Below, in pieces: positions 53,202 to 62,266 of a stretch of 64,000 nucleotides of DNA. Under the pieces are notes generated by a model. That model was given only the letters and a program-made list of their open reading frames with translations. It made no database searches and had not been told where the DNA came from. This DNA is from Bacteroidales bacterium (GTDB taxonomy: Bacteria; Bacteroidota; Bacteroidia; Bacteroidales; UBA932). Position 1 is the first letter of the stretch. Every line of letters starts with the position of its first letter. The DNA lies in the NCBI GenBank assembly GCA_024398125.1, contig JAKSJO010000010.1, forward strand, positions 1-64,000. Direction: 5' to 3'. Made by a program: the position numbers and the translations under genes.

Positions 53202-54359
53202 CTATTTGTGTGTATTCGGCCAGTAATCGGGCTTGTTCTTGGTTCCTCCGGCAAGCGTGCAGTCGACGCAGCGCTTGTCTGCCCATTCATATCCCTGGAC
53301 AGGGTTTCCGCTTACAGGCAGCATGGATCCATACTTCCATGAACGATACCACATCGGAGGGGACAGGTTCTCGAGTTCATAGGTCTGGTGCTTCCTTTCG
53401 TAAAAATGGTGGTCGTTGTCATCGTAGAATACCCTTGCGGCGGAAACCTTTCCGGCTCCGATGTAACCGACCACGAACTCTGTCGTGTCGTTCACGCAGC
53501 GGATGTTGCCGTGCATTTCGCTCGGGTTAGGCGAGAAGAGGCTGCCGGTATAGTTGGAAACATCATTGAGATGCTTGAGGTATGCGTGATGCTCTCTGCT
53601 GATCGTCATTGCTGCGACGTTGAGGCAGTAGATGTAGGACAGCTTGTCGTCTGATGCAGGCACAATGTGGATTCTTTCGTTGATGAGCCTGTTCTCGCTG
53701 AGTTCTTCGGTACTGATCACGTTCAGCTCAGGAATCTCGTGTGTCTTCCAGCAGTAGTATGTATTCTCTCCGTTCTCGTAGCGCGCAAGCATTCCTGTGC
53801 TCTTGAACTCATCCGGAAGGTCCTGGGATGGCGGGAGGTAGTAATGTGTCGCATGATAGAGAGTCGTATATTCCCAGGCCTCGTCCATCATCAGCTGATA
53901 GAATCGTGTATCATCCGATCCATGGAGACTGATGCTGAGATCAAGCGATCTGCCCTCGGCATTGGTGACGTAGGAAAGGCTGTCGATCTCGCAAGGTTCA
54001 AGAATGGTCTGCCATGAGGATACGTATTCCTTGCCGTTCATCAGGTTTGTGGCGTGGAGACGGTATCTTCTGTCCGCGGGGGCGGTTATGAGCTTCAGGT
54101 CGCCATTCGCATTTGCCTTGTAGGATCCGCCCTTGTCATCTTCAACGGTAAAGAGTGCCGGGATGGATTCTGGCTGGAGATGGCTTGTGCCTTCGAAAAC
54201 CTGCATCTCGGACATCTTGAAATGACTGGTTCCTCCGATGACGATGTCTCCCTCGATGACTATGGAGTCTGTGTCAACCACGTTCACGTCCACCGAGAAA
54301 GGGTAGACGCATGAGACTGCCGCCATCATGGCAGTAAGTATGTATATCAGTCTCTTCAT
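53202..54359 (-). CDS. DUF4249 lipoprotein, copy 2
   Basis: 385 aa, lipobox VSC (Cys17). It shares with copy 1 the blocks YVSSWQTILEPCEIDSLSYV, LFSPNPSEMHGNIRCVND, VGYIGAGKV and a terminal CVDC with Gly-rich context. The central region, where the ligand might bind, differs more. Located between receptor (1-base overlap) and macroglobulin-like gene as in copy 1. Confidence 0.8.
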   Translation of the reverse strand: MKRLIYILTAMMAAVSCVYPFSVDVNVVDTDSIVIEGDIVIGGTSHFKMSEMQVFEGTSHLQPESIPALFTVEDDKGGSYKANANGDLKLITAPADRRYRLHATNLMNGKEYVSSWQTILEPCEIDSLSYVTNAEGRSLDLSISLHGSDDTRFYQLMMDEAWEYTTLYHATHYYLPPSQDLPDEFKSTGMLARYENGENTYYCWKTHEIPELNVISTEELSENRLINERIHIVPASDDKLSYIYCLNVAAMTISREHHAYLKHLNDVSNYTGSLFSPNPSEMHGNIRCVNDTTEFVVGYIGAGKVSAARVFYDDNDHHFYERKHQTYELENLSPPMWYRSWKYGSMLPVSGNPVQGYEWADKRCVDCTLAGGTKNKPDYWPNTHK

Positions 54360-57001
54360 CAGAATTTCAGATTAAGGTTGATGTATGGAACCGGACACGC
54401 GAAAACGGAAATCTTGTATCCATTGATGCTCGTACCGCCTTGATTGGTGTAATAGATCGAATAGGCGTTCTTCCTTCCGGTGACGTTGTAAACTCCCAGG
54501 GTGACGGTCATGTGTGCCAGCTGCTTGAGATAATGGCCAGGGTCGATGTTGAAGGCCATGTCCATGCGGAAGTAGTCAGGAATCCTGTATCCGTTGCGCT
54601 CGGAGTAGGCAAGACGCCAGCCTCCCTTGTACCAGTACTTGGCTACAGGGATGGTCACAGGACGTCCTGTCGAATAGTCTATGTTGAGGGACAGGCTGTA
54701 GCGGTGGGTGAACATATAGTTGCCGACCAGCTTGAAGTCATGCGGCTTGTCGTGTGCCGCGCTGTACCACTTGCCGCCGTTGATGGTTTCGATGCCGCGG
54801 TCCTCCATTTCCTGGAGCAGGGCGCGTGACCATGTGTACGATACCCATCCGTTGAGCTTGCCGAGAGTCTTTCTGGCCATGAACTCGACTCCGTATGCCT
54901 TTCCGCGGGTTTCGACAAGGTCATCGGCCAGGTTCGGGTTCATGCTGAGCATCGCTCCGGACTTGTAGTCAAGGTAATGTGACATCTGTTTCCAGTATCC
55001 CTCAAGAGACAGGTCGACCTTGTTGTCCAGAACTGTCCAGTAGAGTCCGGATGCCGCCTGCCAGCCGCTTTGCGGACGTATGCGCGCATCGCTTATCTTC
55101 CACGTGTCCATAGGCGAGATGGAAGAAGAGTTGGTCAGCATGTGGATGTTCTGGTGCATGCTGTTGAATCCGGCCTTGAAACTCAGGTTGTCGCGGAAGG
55201 AATATTTTCCGGAGATGCGGAAGTCCGGCGCCATGTACGTCGTTCCGCTGTTGAGGAAGGCAGTGAATCGCGTGCCGTACTCCATTGCGAACCTGCGGCC
55301 AGGAGACCATGTGTCTCCCAGGAATGCTGCGGCCTCCAATGCGTTTTCCTTTTCCAGTGCGGCTCCTTCGTACAGAGACATTTCGCCCAGGGCTGTGGTT
55401 ATGCCTGGATTCATATCATAGAAGATGCCCTGGACGCCATAGGAAAGCTTGTGAGTCTGGCTTGCGCTGTAGCTGAATCCGGCTTTCGCATGAGCCTGGC
55501 GGACATCGGTGGCGAGAGTGTAGGCGGTGAATGGATTGCTGTTGTCCTCCAGCCTGTTGGAATATCCGTCGACGCCGGTGCTCAAGGTCATGGTATGACG
55601 CAGGCTGAGCTGGCTGCGCAGCTTGACGGAGGCGTTCAGGTTGGAGTAGCGGAATGTGGTGTCTCCGCTGAAAGAGAACCTGTCCGCAGACCAATAGACG
55701 TTTGCGTGAAGGGAATTGCGCTCGTTGAACCTGTGGGTGATTCCCGCATTGATGTCGCTGAACGATGCCTTTCCGCCATTGTAGCCGCTGTTCTCCGGAA
55801 GCATGTTAAGTATCCAGTTGCTGTATGTGGTTCGTCCTCCAAGCACGAATGTGGTCTTGCCTTTTGCGATAGGGCCCTCCAGACTGAAGCTGCTTGTGAG
55901 CATGCCCAGTCCTATGGTTCCAGCCATCTTGTTGCTGTTGCCTTCCTTGCTGTGTATGTCAAGCACCGATGAGATTCGTCCTCCGAACTCGGCCGGGATG
56001 GAACTCTTGTAAAGCTCCATTTCGTTCACGATGTCAGGGTTGAATGCCGAGAATATGCCGAAAAGGTGGCTTGGGTTGAAAATCGTGCCGTCGTTGAAAA
56101 GGATGAGGTTCTGGTCCACTGCGCCGCCGCGGACATTGAATCCGCTGGAGGCTTCGCCTACAGTCTTCACGCCCGGCAGGGTAAGCACGGCCTTGATGAC
56201 GTCAGCCTCGCCGAACGCTGATGGAATCTTGCGTATGGTGTTCATGCGGACTTTCTCAATGCCCATCCTTGAGTCGCGGTGGTGAGATACACTCTCTGCA
56301 GAGACTACGGCACCTGTCAATGTGGTGACCATTTCCTTCATCGACACGTCCAGTCCGCCATCGTCATGGACAAGCAGGTTGAGCTGGAGTTCTTCGAGGG
56401 AATATCCGCTGAAGTTGAGCCTGTTGTCTCCGACAGGCAGCTGGAGTCTGTAGAATCCGTATGAGTCGGTCACTGCATAGGCGGAACCGTCAGGGCTGTG
56501 CACTGCAACTCCTACGATAGGCTCGCCGGACGCGGCATCGCGGACATATCCCTGGACGAAAGCCTTCCCCTTGCGGCCTTCCTTGTATTCTCCGATCTCG
56601 TAGATCTTGTTCTGGAATGTCACCTGGGTATTTTCATCGTCTCCGTCTCCGTACACTATGTCGGAATTGTCAGGGTCGAAGAATCCGATCGGGAGGTTTG
56701 CCGAGATGGCAGCACCGCGTCTCACGAACCATGAGCCGCTGAAGCTGGAAACGGTGTAGCCCTTGGATCTGAGCTCTTCGAGCGCTGCCTTCACGAAGTC
56801 TTTCCTGTCCGCGCTTACGCTGTAGTCGGACACATCGTCGGCGTCCTTGATGAAATAGACCTTTTCCGCGAAATTGGCTCTTACGAAGCGTACGAGCGAA
56901 TCTGATGAGACTCGCTTGACTTCTACCTGCTGGGCGGACAGCGACGGTATGAATGCGAAAATGCAGGCGAGTACCGCCAGTATGTTCCTAACGTTTCTCA
57001 T
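54359..57001 (-). CDS. TonB-dependent receptor with STN and CarboxypepD_reg domains, copy 2
   Basis: 880 aa from the ATG at 57001; a TTG two codons earlier is possible but the ATG gives the same 14-bp overlap with the upstream gene as in copy 1. Domain order is as in copy 1: STN (VKRVSSDSLVRFVRANF), regulatory beta-sandwich, plug (RKIPSAFGEADVIKAVLTLP), barrel ending NLKF. The plug and the last barrel strands are nearly the same in both copies, while the STN part and several outer-loop regions diverge, pointing to related but distinct ligands. Confidence 0.9.
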   Translation of the reverse strand: MRNVRNILAVLACIFAFIPSLSAQQVEVKRVSSDSLVRFVRANFAEKVYFIKDADDVSDYSVSADRKDFVKAALEELRSKGYTVSSFSGSWFVRRGAAISANLPIGFFDPDNSDIVYGDGDDENTQVTFQNKIYEIGEYKEGRKGKAFVQGYVRDAASGEPIVGVAVHSPDGSAYAVTDSYGFYRLQLPVGDNRLNFSGYSLEELQLNLLVHDDGGLDVSMKEMVTTLTGAVVSAESVSHHRDSRMGIEKVRMNTIRKIPSAFGEADVIKAVLTLPGVKTVGEASSGFNVRGGAVDQNLILFNDGTIFNPSHLFGIFSAFNPDIVNEMELYKSSIPAEFGGRISSVLDIHSKEGNSNKMAGTIGLGMLTSSFSLEGPIAKGKTTFVLGGRTTYSNWILNMLPENSGYNGGKASFSDINAGITHRFNERNSLHANVYWSADRFSFSGDTTFRYSNLNASVKLRSQLSLRHTMTLSTGVDGYSNRLEDNSNPFTAYTLATDVRQAHAKAGFSYSASQTHKLSYGVQGIFYDMNPGITTALGEMSLYEGAALEKENALEAAAFLGDTWSPGRRFAMEYGTRFTAFLNSGTTYMAPDFRISGKYSFRDNLSFKAGFNSMHQNIHMLTNSSSISPMDTWKISDARIRPQSGWQAASGLYWTVLDNKVDLSLEGYWKQMSHYLDYKSGAMLSMNPNLADDLVETRGKAYGVEFMARKTLGKLNGWVSYTWSRALLQEMEDRGIETINGGKWYSAAHDKPHDFKLVGNYMFTHRYSLSLNIDYSTGRPVTIPVAKYWYKGGWRLAYSERNGYRIPDYFRMDMAFNIDPGHYLKQLAHMTVTLGVYNVTGRKNAYSIYYTNQGGTSINGYKISVFACPVPYINLNLKF

Positions 57002-57614
57002 CTGCAATCATTTTTCTTGCCTTGCTGCGTCCGATCTTCTTCAGTGCGCCCTTGCGCTCGGTATACCAGGACTCTCGGAGCGAGAAGTATTGGTTGACGT
57101 TGAAGTTGAAATTGTCAACTTCGTATCCGAGCTTGGCTGGGTTCGGTGCGTCGGACGATTTCTTCAAATCCTTCTTCCTGCAGCAGTACAGCGTGGTACC
57201 TTTTGCATCTATGACTTCGACATATCGGGTCGGCAGTATCGGACTGATGGTCTCCGACAGCGCGAATGAGCGGTCCCCTATGCGGATGTCGCCGACATGG
57301 TCCTGATCCAGCACGATGGCTGCAAGATCATTGTCGAAGACGGCAAGGAGATCCTGAGTGCAGCAGTCTATGTTGAGGAGGATGCCGCTGTATGTCTTTC
57401 CATTGTATTCGACTGAACCGGGCTCGAAACGGCGGCTGTCCCAAAACTGATGCCCGTTGTAGCGGAACTCGTACTGCATGGCGCGGTGACCTCGGTAGAT
57501 GACGGAGTTCTCTCCAGCCTCGGCCATGAAGACGTCATAGCTATGGTTCTGCTGGGCATGCGCGTTGATGCACATCGCCAGCAGAGCGGTCAATAAGGGG
57601 AATAAGGGTTTCAT
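56988..57614 (-). CDS. Secreted ~210-aa protein of the TonB module, copy 2
   Basis: 208 aa from the ATG at 57614 (MKPLFPLLTALLAMCINAHAQ, signal peptide); a TTG at 57623 lies inside the predicted -7 box. It matches copy 1 in IYRGHRAMQYEFRYNGHQFW, NGKTYSGILLNID, FNFNVNQYFSLRESWYT and the basic tail. A CC pair (LNIDCCTQ and LYCCRKK) is particular to this copy. First gene of the 14-kb operon. Confidence 0.65.
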   Translation of the reverse strand: MKPLFPLLTALLAMCINAHAQQNHSYDVFMAEAGENSVIYRGHRAMQYEFRYNGHQFWDSRRFEPGSVEYNGKTYSGILLNIDCCTQDLLAVFDNDLAAIVLDQDHVGDIRIGDRSFALSETISPILPTRYVEVIDAKGTTLYCCRKKDLKKSSDAPNPAKLGYEVDNFNFNVNQYFSLRESWYTERKGALKKIGRSKARKMIADEKR

Positions 57615-57620
57615 ATGATG

Positions 57621-57628
57621 CAAATGTA
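57621..57628 (-). promoter_or_regulatory. -7 box of the TonB-module operon, leaderless prediction
   Basis: TACATTTG on the minus strand fits the consensus; if its last base is -7 the transcript begins at 57614, the A of the first start codon. No -33 TTTG is visible. Confidence 0.5.
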
Positions 57629-57660
57629 GTTAAAATCGTGGAGATTATGGAATAATTCCA

Positions 57661-57668
57661 TAACTTTG
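57661..57668 (+). promoter_or_regulatory. -7 box of the epimerase/L-galactose operon
   Basis: TAACTTTG on the plus strand; predicted start near 57675, about 43 nt before the ATG at 57718. It supports that ATG over an upstream in-frame one at 57673. Confidence 0.5.
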
Positions 57669-57717
57669 GGAAATGGCTGCCCGGCGGCCAGAAAAGAAAA
57701 CAATAAAACACGAACAT

Positions 57718-58875
57718 ATGAACAGAAGAGATTTCCTCAAGACCGCTGCAGTGGCTACTGCAGGCTCCGGCCTTCTCTACTCCTGCCGTCCTATCCTGGA
57801 CAAGGGAGAAAGCCTTCCAAAGCCATACAGCATCAACACCCATGGCGCGACAGCCAGGATGAAGCTCAGCTATGCTCCATACGAACTGAAGCTTGCCCAC
57901 ACTTTCACTGTGGCTTCATACTCACGCACCACGACCCCTGACGTCCAGGTGGAGATCGAGTATGACGGATTCATCGGATACGGCGAGGCTTCGATGCCGC
58001 CATATCTCGGCCATACAGTCGAGAGTGTATGCGCATTCCTCGCAAAGGTCGATCTCGAGCAGTTCGCCGATCCATTCTGCATCGAGGATATAATGGCTTA
58101 CGTGGACAGTATCTCCGAAGGCGACGCACCTGCCAAGGCCGCAATCGACATCGCTCTCCATGACCTCGTCGGCAAGCTCCTCGGCCAGCCTCTTTACCGT
58201 ATCTGGGGCTACGATGCAGCAAAGGCCGGCAGCACCACCTTCACCATCGGAATCGACACCGCCGACGTGGTCCGCGAGAAGACCCTCGAGTGTGCGGAGA
58301 AGTTCAACATCCTCAAGGTCAAGGTAGGTCTCGAGAACGACGAGGAGATGATCCGTACCATACGTTCAGTCACCGACCTCCCTCTCGCAGTGGATGCCAA
58401 CCAGGGCTGGAAGGACAAGTACAAGGCCCTCGACGAGATTCTCTGGCTCAAGGAACAGGGTATCGTCATGGTCGAGCAGCCTATGCCTAAGGAGCAACTT
58501 GACGACATCGCATGGGTTACCGAGCGCAGCCCGCTGCCGATCTTCGCCGATGAGAGCTGCCAGCGTCTCTGCGACATCCCTCACCTCAAGGGTGCGTTTA
58601 CCGGAATCAACATCAAGCTCATGAAGTGTACAGGTCTTCTCGAGGCGCGCAAGATGATGACATACGCACGTGCCGAGGGCATGAAGGTCATGGTCGGCTG
58701 TATGACCGAGACCAGCTGCGCGACTACTGCAGCCGCACATCTCAGCCCTGTGATCGATTTCGCCGATCTCGACGGAAACCTCCTTATCGCGAACGACAGA
58801 TTCGAAGGCATGGTTGTCGAGGGTGGAAAGATGATCCTCCCAGACCGTCCGGGTCTTGGTCTCATCAAGCTCTAG
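57718..58875 (+). CDS. Dipeptide (L-Ala-D/L-Glu) epimerase, enolase superfamily, exported
   Basis: 385 aa from the ATG at 57718. The N-terminus NRRDFLKTAAVATAGSGLLYSC is a twin-arginine signal with a lipobox (Cys23), unusual for this normally cytosolic enzyme. Muconate-lactonising-type residues: KxK Lys200/Lys202, metal ligands Asp226 (DANQG), Glu253 (VEQPM), Asp278 (DES), and Lys300 on the opposite face. Members epimerise L-Ala-D-Glu from murein or other dipeptides. It is followed 5 bp later by a transglutaminase-like lipoprotein. Confidence 0.85.
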   Translation: MNRRDFLKTAAVATAGSGLLYSCRPILDKGESLPKPYSINTHGATARMKLSYAPYELKLAHTFTVASYSRTTTPDVQVEIEYDGFIGYGEASMPPYLGHTVESVCAFLAKVDLEQFADPFCIEDIMAYVDSISEGDAPAKAAIDIALHDLVGKLLGQPLYRIWGYDAAKAGSTTFTIGIDTADVVREKTLECAEKFNILKVKVGLENDEEMIRTIRSVTDLPLAVDANQGWKDKYKALDEILWLKEQGIVMVEQPMPKEQLDDIAWVTERSPLPIFADESCQRLCDIPHLKGAFTGINIKLMKCTGLLEARKMMTYARAEGMKVMVGCMTETSCATTAAAHLSPVIDFADLDGNLLIANDRFEGMVVEGGKMILPDRPGLGLIKL

Positions 58876-58880
58876 GCGCC

Positions 58881-60287
58881 ATGATGAAACGTGTGATATC
58901 CCTTGCGGCAATGGCTGTTCTCGCCATCGCCTGCACCACAGGAAACAATTCGCAGTACCCGAATCCTGACTATTCATGGGAGAAGGATCTGGCGCATCGC
59001 TATGCCGTCGACTTCAACAAGACCCGCCAGGATGTCAAGGATTATATTTCCCGCCTCATGCCTGATGTTACCGACGAGGCCATCGACGCATGGACCGAAG
59101 CCGGCATACTCGAGTCCCGCATGATCGACGGCGAACTCATGTACTTCGACCGCACCGCGCCGAACCTCTTCCGCGTCGTTCCCGAGGCAAAGATTCTCAA
59201 GCGCGCAGCAATGACCCCTGAGGACAAGGCTGATGAGGCTTTCGAGGACGCATTCAACACCGAGATTTACCGTACCGTGATGGCTGGTGCCCCTTCGGCA
59301 AATGCTCCGGCATCCCACAGCCAGCGCATGAGAGTGAAGTATACCCTCACAGTCGATGCGGATGCGGTTCCTGACGGCACAGTCCTCAGGTGCTGGCTCC
59401 CGCTCCCTCGCGAGGACGTGTCACGCCAGGCTGATTTCAGGTTCATCGGCAGCTATCCCGAGAACGGGGTGTATTCCGCTCCCGAGTTCAAGCACAGGAC
59501 ACTCTATCTCGAGCAGAAGGCAAAGGCAGGCGAGCCTACAGTCTTCAATGAGATGTTCGAGTATACCTTCATCGCCGAGGATTTCAAGCTCGATGCGGGC
59601 AAGGTCGAAGCTGCAGCAAAGACAGCGACAGGCAAGGATTCTTTTGCTAGCACGGCAGACTATTACAAGGCCACTGCCGAGTACGCCGAGATGACATCCG
59701 AGCGTGAGGCTCATGTCATCTTCACCGATCGTCTCAAATCACTCGCAGACGAGCTTACAGCGGGTCTGGTAAATCCATACGACAAGGCAAAGGCGATCTT
59801 CACATGGATCTCTGACAACTTCCCATGGGCAGGCGCGCGCGAGTACTCGACCATCGAGAACATCCCTGAGTATGTACTTGACGTACGTCATGGCGACTGC
59901 GGCCAGCAGTCCCTGCTCTTCATAACCCTCTGCCGCATCTGCGGCATCCCTGCGCACTTCCAGAGCGGTTTCAACATGAAGCCTCATGGATTCTGGAACC
60001 TTCATGACTGGGCAGAGGTTTATTTCGAGGGCATCGGCTGGGTCCCTGTCGACCAGTCGAACGGCATCAACTATGACGCGGAGGACGAGGCCGGACGCTA
60101 TTTCTTCCTTGGCGGAACCGACTGTTACCGCATGATCGTGAACCAGGACTACGGCATGCCGCTTGATCCTATGAAGATCTATCCTCGCAGCGAGACCGTG
60201 GACTTCCAGCGCGGTGAGGTCGAGTCCGAACTCGGCAACCTCTACTTCGACCTCTGGGACTACCACATGGACATCGAATATCTCTAG
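58881..60287 (+). CDS. Transglutaminase-like lipoprotein
   Basis: 468 aa from the ATG at 58881 (or the ATG one codon later); a longer frame to the left overlaps the epimerase gene. Lipobox LAIAC (Cys18). An N-terminal helical region and a beta-domain (about 150-235) precede the transglutaminase core with Cys340 in GDCGQQ, His375 in LHDWAEVY and Asp391 in VPVDQSNG. Such proteins in the envelope act as cysteine peptidases or amidases. The pairing with a dipeptide epimerase suggests handling of cell-wall or dietary peptides. Confidence 0.82.
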   Translation: MMKRVISLAAMAVLAIACTTGNNSQYPNPDYSWEKDLAHRYAVDFNKTRQDVKDYISRLMPDVTDEAIDAWTEAGILESRMIDGELMYFDRTAPNLFRVVPEAKILKRAAMTPEDKADEAFEDAFNTEIYRTVMAGAPSANAPASHSQRMRVKYTLTVDADAVPDGTVLRCWLPLPREDVSRQADFRFIGSYPENGVYSAPEFKHRTLYLEQKAKAGEPTVFNEMFEYTFIAEDFKLDAGKVEAAAKTATGKDSFASTADYYKATAEYAEMTSEREAHVIFTDRLKSLADELTAGLVNPYDKAKAIFTWISDNFPWAGAREYSTIENIPEYVLDVRHGDCGQQSLLFITLCRICGIPAHFQSGFNMKPHGFWNLHDWAEVYFEGIGWVPVDQSNGINYDAEDEAGRYFFLGGTDCYRMIVNQDYGMPLDPMKIYPRSETVDFQRGEVESELGNLYFDLWDYHMDIEYL

Positions 60288-60308
60288 AAAAAAACCAATC
60301 TACCACAT

Positions 60309-61241
60309 ATGAAATACACAGAACTCGGACATACAGGCATGGTCCTTTCGAACGTCGGACTGGGAGCATCTTCTCTTGGCTCTGTATTCCACAGTATCAA
60401 TGAAAGCGAAGGCATCCAGGCTGTTCATACAGCCGTGGACAACGGAATCAACTTCATCGACGTATCGCCATACTATGGACATCTCAAGGCTGAGACCGTG
60501 CTCGGCAAGGCCCTCAAGGAAATCGACCGCAACCGCTACTATCTTTCGACCAAGGTCGGCCGCTACGGCAAGGACGGTGTCAACACCTGGGACTACAGCG
60601 GCAAGCGCGCAAAGGAAAGCGTATATGAGAGCATGGATCGTCTCAATGTCGACCATATCGATCTCATCAACGTGCACGACATCGAGTTCGCCGACCTCGA
60701 GCAGGTATGCAACGAGACCCTTCCGGCTCTTGTTGACCTGCGCAACGAGGGCGTGGTCAGCCATGTCGGCATCACCAACCTTACCCTCCGCCATTTCAAG
60801 TATGTAATCGACCATGTGCCTGCAGGCACAGTCGAGAGCGTGCTTTCATTCTGTCACTATACCCTCAATGACGACGCTCTTGTCGATTATCTCGACTACT
60901 TCGAGTCAAAGGGAGTCGGCGTGCTCAACGCATCCCCTTACTCTATGGGTCTTTTGACCAAGAGAGGCGCTCCGGACTGGCATCCTGCACCAGGCGCGCT
61001 CGTACGCCTGAGCCGCAAGGCAGTCGCATACTGCGAGTCAAAGGGAATCGACATCGAGAGGCTGGCAGTCAACTTCTCAATGAACAATCCACGCATCGCC
61101 AGCACCCTGTTCAGCACCTCCAAGCCGGAGAACGTGCTCAAGACCATTGCATACGCCGAGGAAGCGGTCGATTCTGAGATCATGGCTGAGGTCCGCAAGA
61201 TCTTCGAGCCAGGATATCGTGACACCTGGGTAAACAGCTAG
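60309..61241 (+). CDS. Aldo/keto reductase, probable L-galactose dehydrogenase
   Basis: 310 aa, cytosolic. Catalytic tetrad Asp51, Tyr56 (DVSPYYG), Lys82 (STKVGRYG) and His123 (VHDIEF). The sequence resembles plant L-galactose dehydrogenase and bacterial L-fucose dehydrogenases (GLGASSLGSVF, HDIEF, SPYSMGLLTKRGAPDWHPA). In Bacteroides vulgatus a homologue oxidises L-galactose to L-galactono-1,5-lactone. The linked lactonase-type, dehydrogenase and FucP-like genes support the same job here. Confidence 0.82.
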   Translation: MKYTELGHTGMVLSNVGLGASSLGSVFHSINESEGIQAVHTAVDNGINFIDVSPYYGHLKAETVLGKALKEIDRNRYYLSTKVGRYGKDGVNTWDYSGKRAKESVYESMDRLNVDHIDLINVHDIEFADLEQVCNETLPALVDLRNEGVVSHVGITNLTLRHFKYVIDHVPAGTVESVLSFCHYTLNDDALVDYLDYFESKGVGVLNASPYSMGLLTKRGAPDWHPAPGALVRLSRKAVAYCESKGIDIERLAVNFSMNNPRIASTLFSTSKPENVLKTIAYAEEAVDSEIMAEVRKIFEPGYRDTWVNS

Positions 61242-61246
61242 AAACA

Positions 61247-62263
61247 ATGAAGGCACTTCAGATAATCGAGACAGGAAAGACTGCGGTTGTAAACATTCCC
61301 GCACCTGTCGCAGGGCCCGGACAGGTTCTGCTCAAGCTTGAATATGTCGGATTCTGTGGATCCGACCTCAATACTTTCCGCGGCTTCAATCCGCTTGTGA
61401 CCCTTCCACGCATTCCTGGACATGAGATCGGTGCACGCATCGAGAGTCTGGGAGAGGGCGTCCCAGGGTATCTCAAGCCGGGAATGGCAGTAACTGTCAA
61501 CCCTTATTCGAACTGCGGCCACTGTCCGGCATGCCGCAACTTCCGTCCGAACGCGTGCGAGAACAACGAGACTCTCGGCGTCCAGCGTGACGGAGCCATG
61601 GCTGAATATATCGTCCTTCCATGGGAGAAGGTCCTTCCTTGCGAAGGTCTCGATACAAGGGAACTTGCCATCGTCGAGCCTATGAGCGTCGGCTTCCATG
61701 CCGCTGACCGTGCCGCTGTAAAGGATATCGACACCGTCATGGTGTTCGGCTGCGGAATGGTCGGACTCGGCGCCATGGTGCGTTCAGTCATCCGCGGAGC
61801 ACGCGTCATCGCCGTGGATGTTGACGACTCGAAGCTCGCGCTTGCCAAGGAGATGGGAGCTGCCTACACCGTCAATTCGATGACCCAGAACCTCCACGAG
61901 GAGATCCAGCGCATCACCAATGGCCGCGGTGTGGATGTCACCATCGAGGCAGTAGGCCGTCCCGAGACCTACCGTGCTGCAATCGCGGAGACCGCGTTCA
62001 CCGGCCGCGTGACATACATCGGCTACGCAAAGGCCGAGGTTTCATTCGATACTTCATACTTCGTGAAGAAGGAGCTTGACATAAGGGGCTCCCGCAATGC
62101 GCTTCCTAGCGATTTCGAGGCTGTGATGGCCTACATGAAGCGCGGCATCTGTCCTGTGGACAAGCTCGTCAGCCGCGAGGTTTCATTCGAGGAGGCTCAT
62201 GAGGCTCTCGAGGCATGGGCGGCAAAGCCTGGCGAGGTATTCCGTATCCTTCTCAAGCTCTAG
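61247..62263 (+). CDS. Zinc-dependent dehydrogenase, probable L-galactonate 5-dehydrogenase
   Basis: 338 aa medium-chain dehydrogenase. Catalytic zinc ligands Cys37 (GFCGSD), His59-Glu60 (PGHEIG) and Glu144; structural zinc cysteines 90, 93, 96 and 104. Nucleotide motif GCGMVGLGAM. The C-terminal KKELDIRGSRNALPSDF is close to the pattern in E. coli LgoD (YjjN), which oxidises L-galactonate to D-tagaturonate. Starts 5 bp after the aldo/keto reductase gene. Confidence 0.8.
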   Translation: MKALQIIETGKTAVVNIPAPVAGPGQVLLKLEYVGFCGSDLNTFRGFNPLVTLPRIPGHEIGARIESLGEGVPGYLKPGMAVTVNPYSNCGHCPACRNFRPNACENNETLGVQRDGAMAEYIVLPWEKVLPCEGLDTRELAIVEPMSVGFHAADRAAVKDIDTVMVFGCGMVGLGAMVRSVIRGARVIAVDVDDSKLALAKEMGAAYTVNSMTQNLHEEIQRITNGRGVDVTIEAVGRPETYRAAIAETAFTGRVTYIGYAKAEVSFDTSYFVKKELDIRGSRNALPSDFEAVMAYMKRGICPVDKLVSREVSFEEAHEALEAWAAKPGEVFRILLKL

Positions 62264-62266
62264 CCT

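Noticed and set aside
43280-57614. SusC/SusD polysaccharide utilisation locus
   Set aside because: The receptors have STN domains but no SusD partner is present, and no glycoside hydrolase is in the operon; the linked enzyme is a peptidase.
58626-58880. Longer N-terminus for the transglutaminase-like protein
   Set aside because: It would overlap the epimerase gene by 250 bp and lacks a signal; the ATG at 58881 directly begins a lipoprotein signal.
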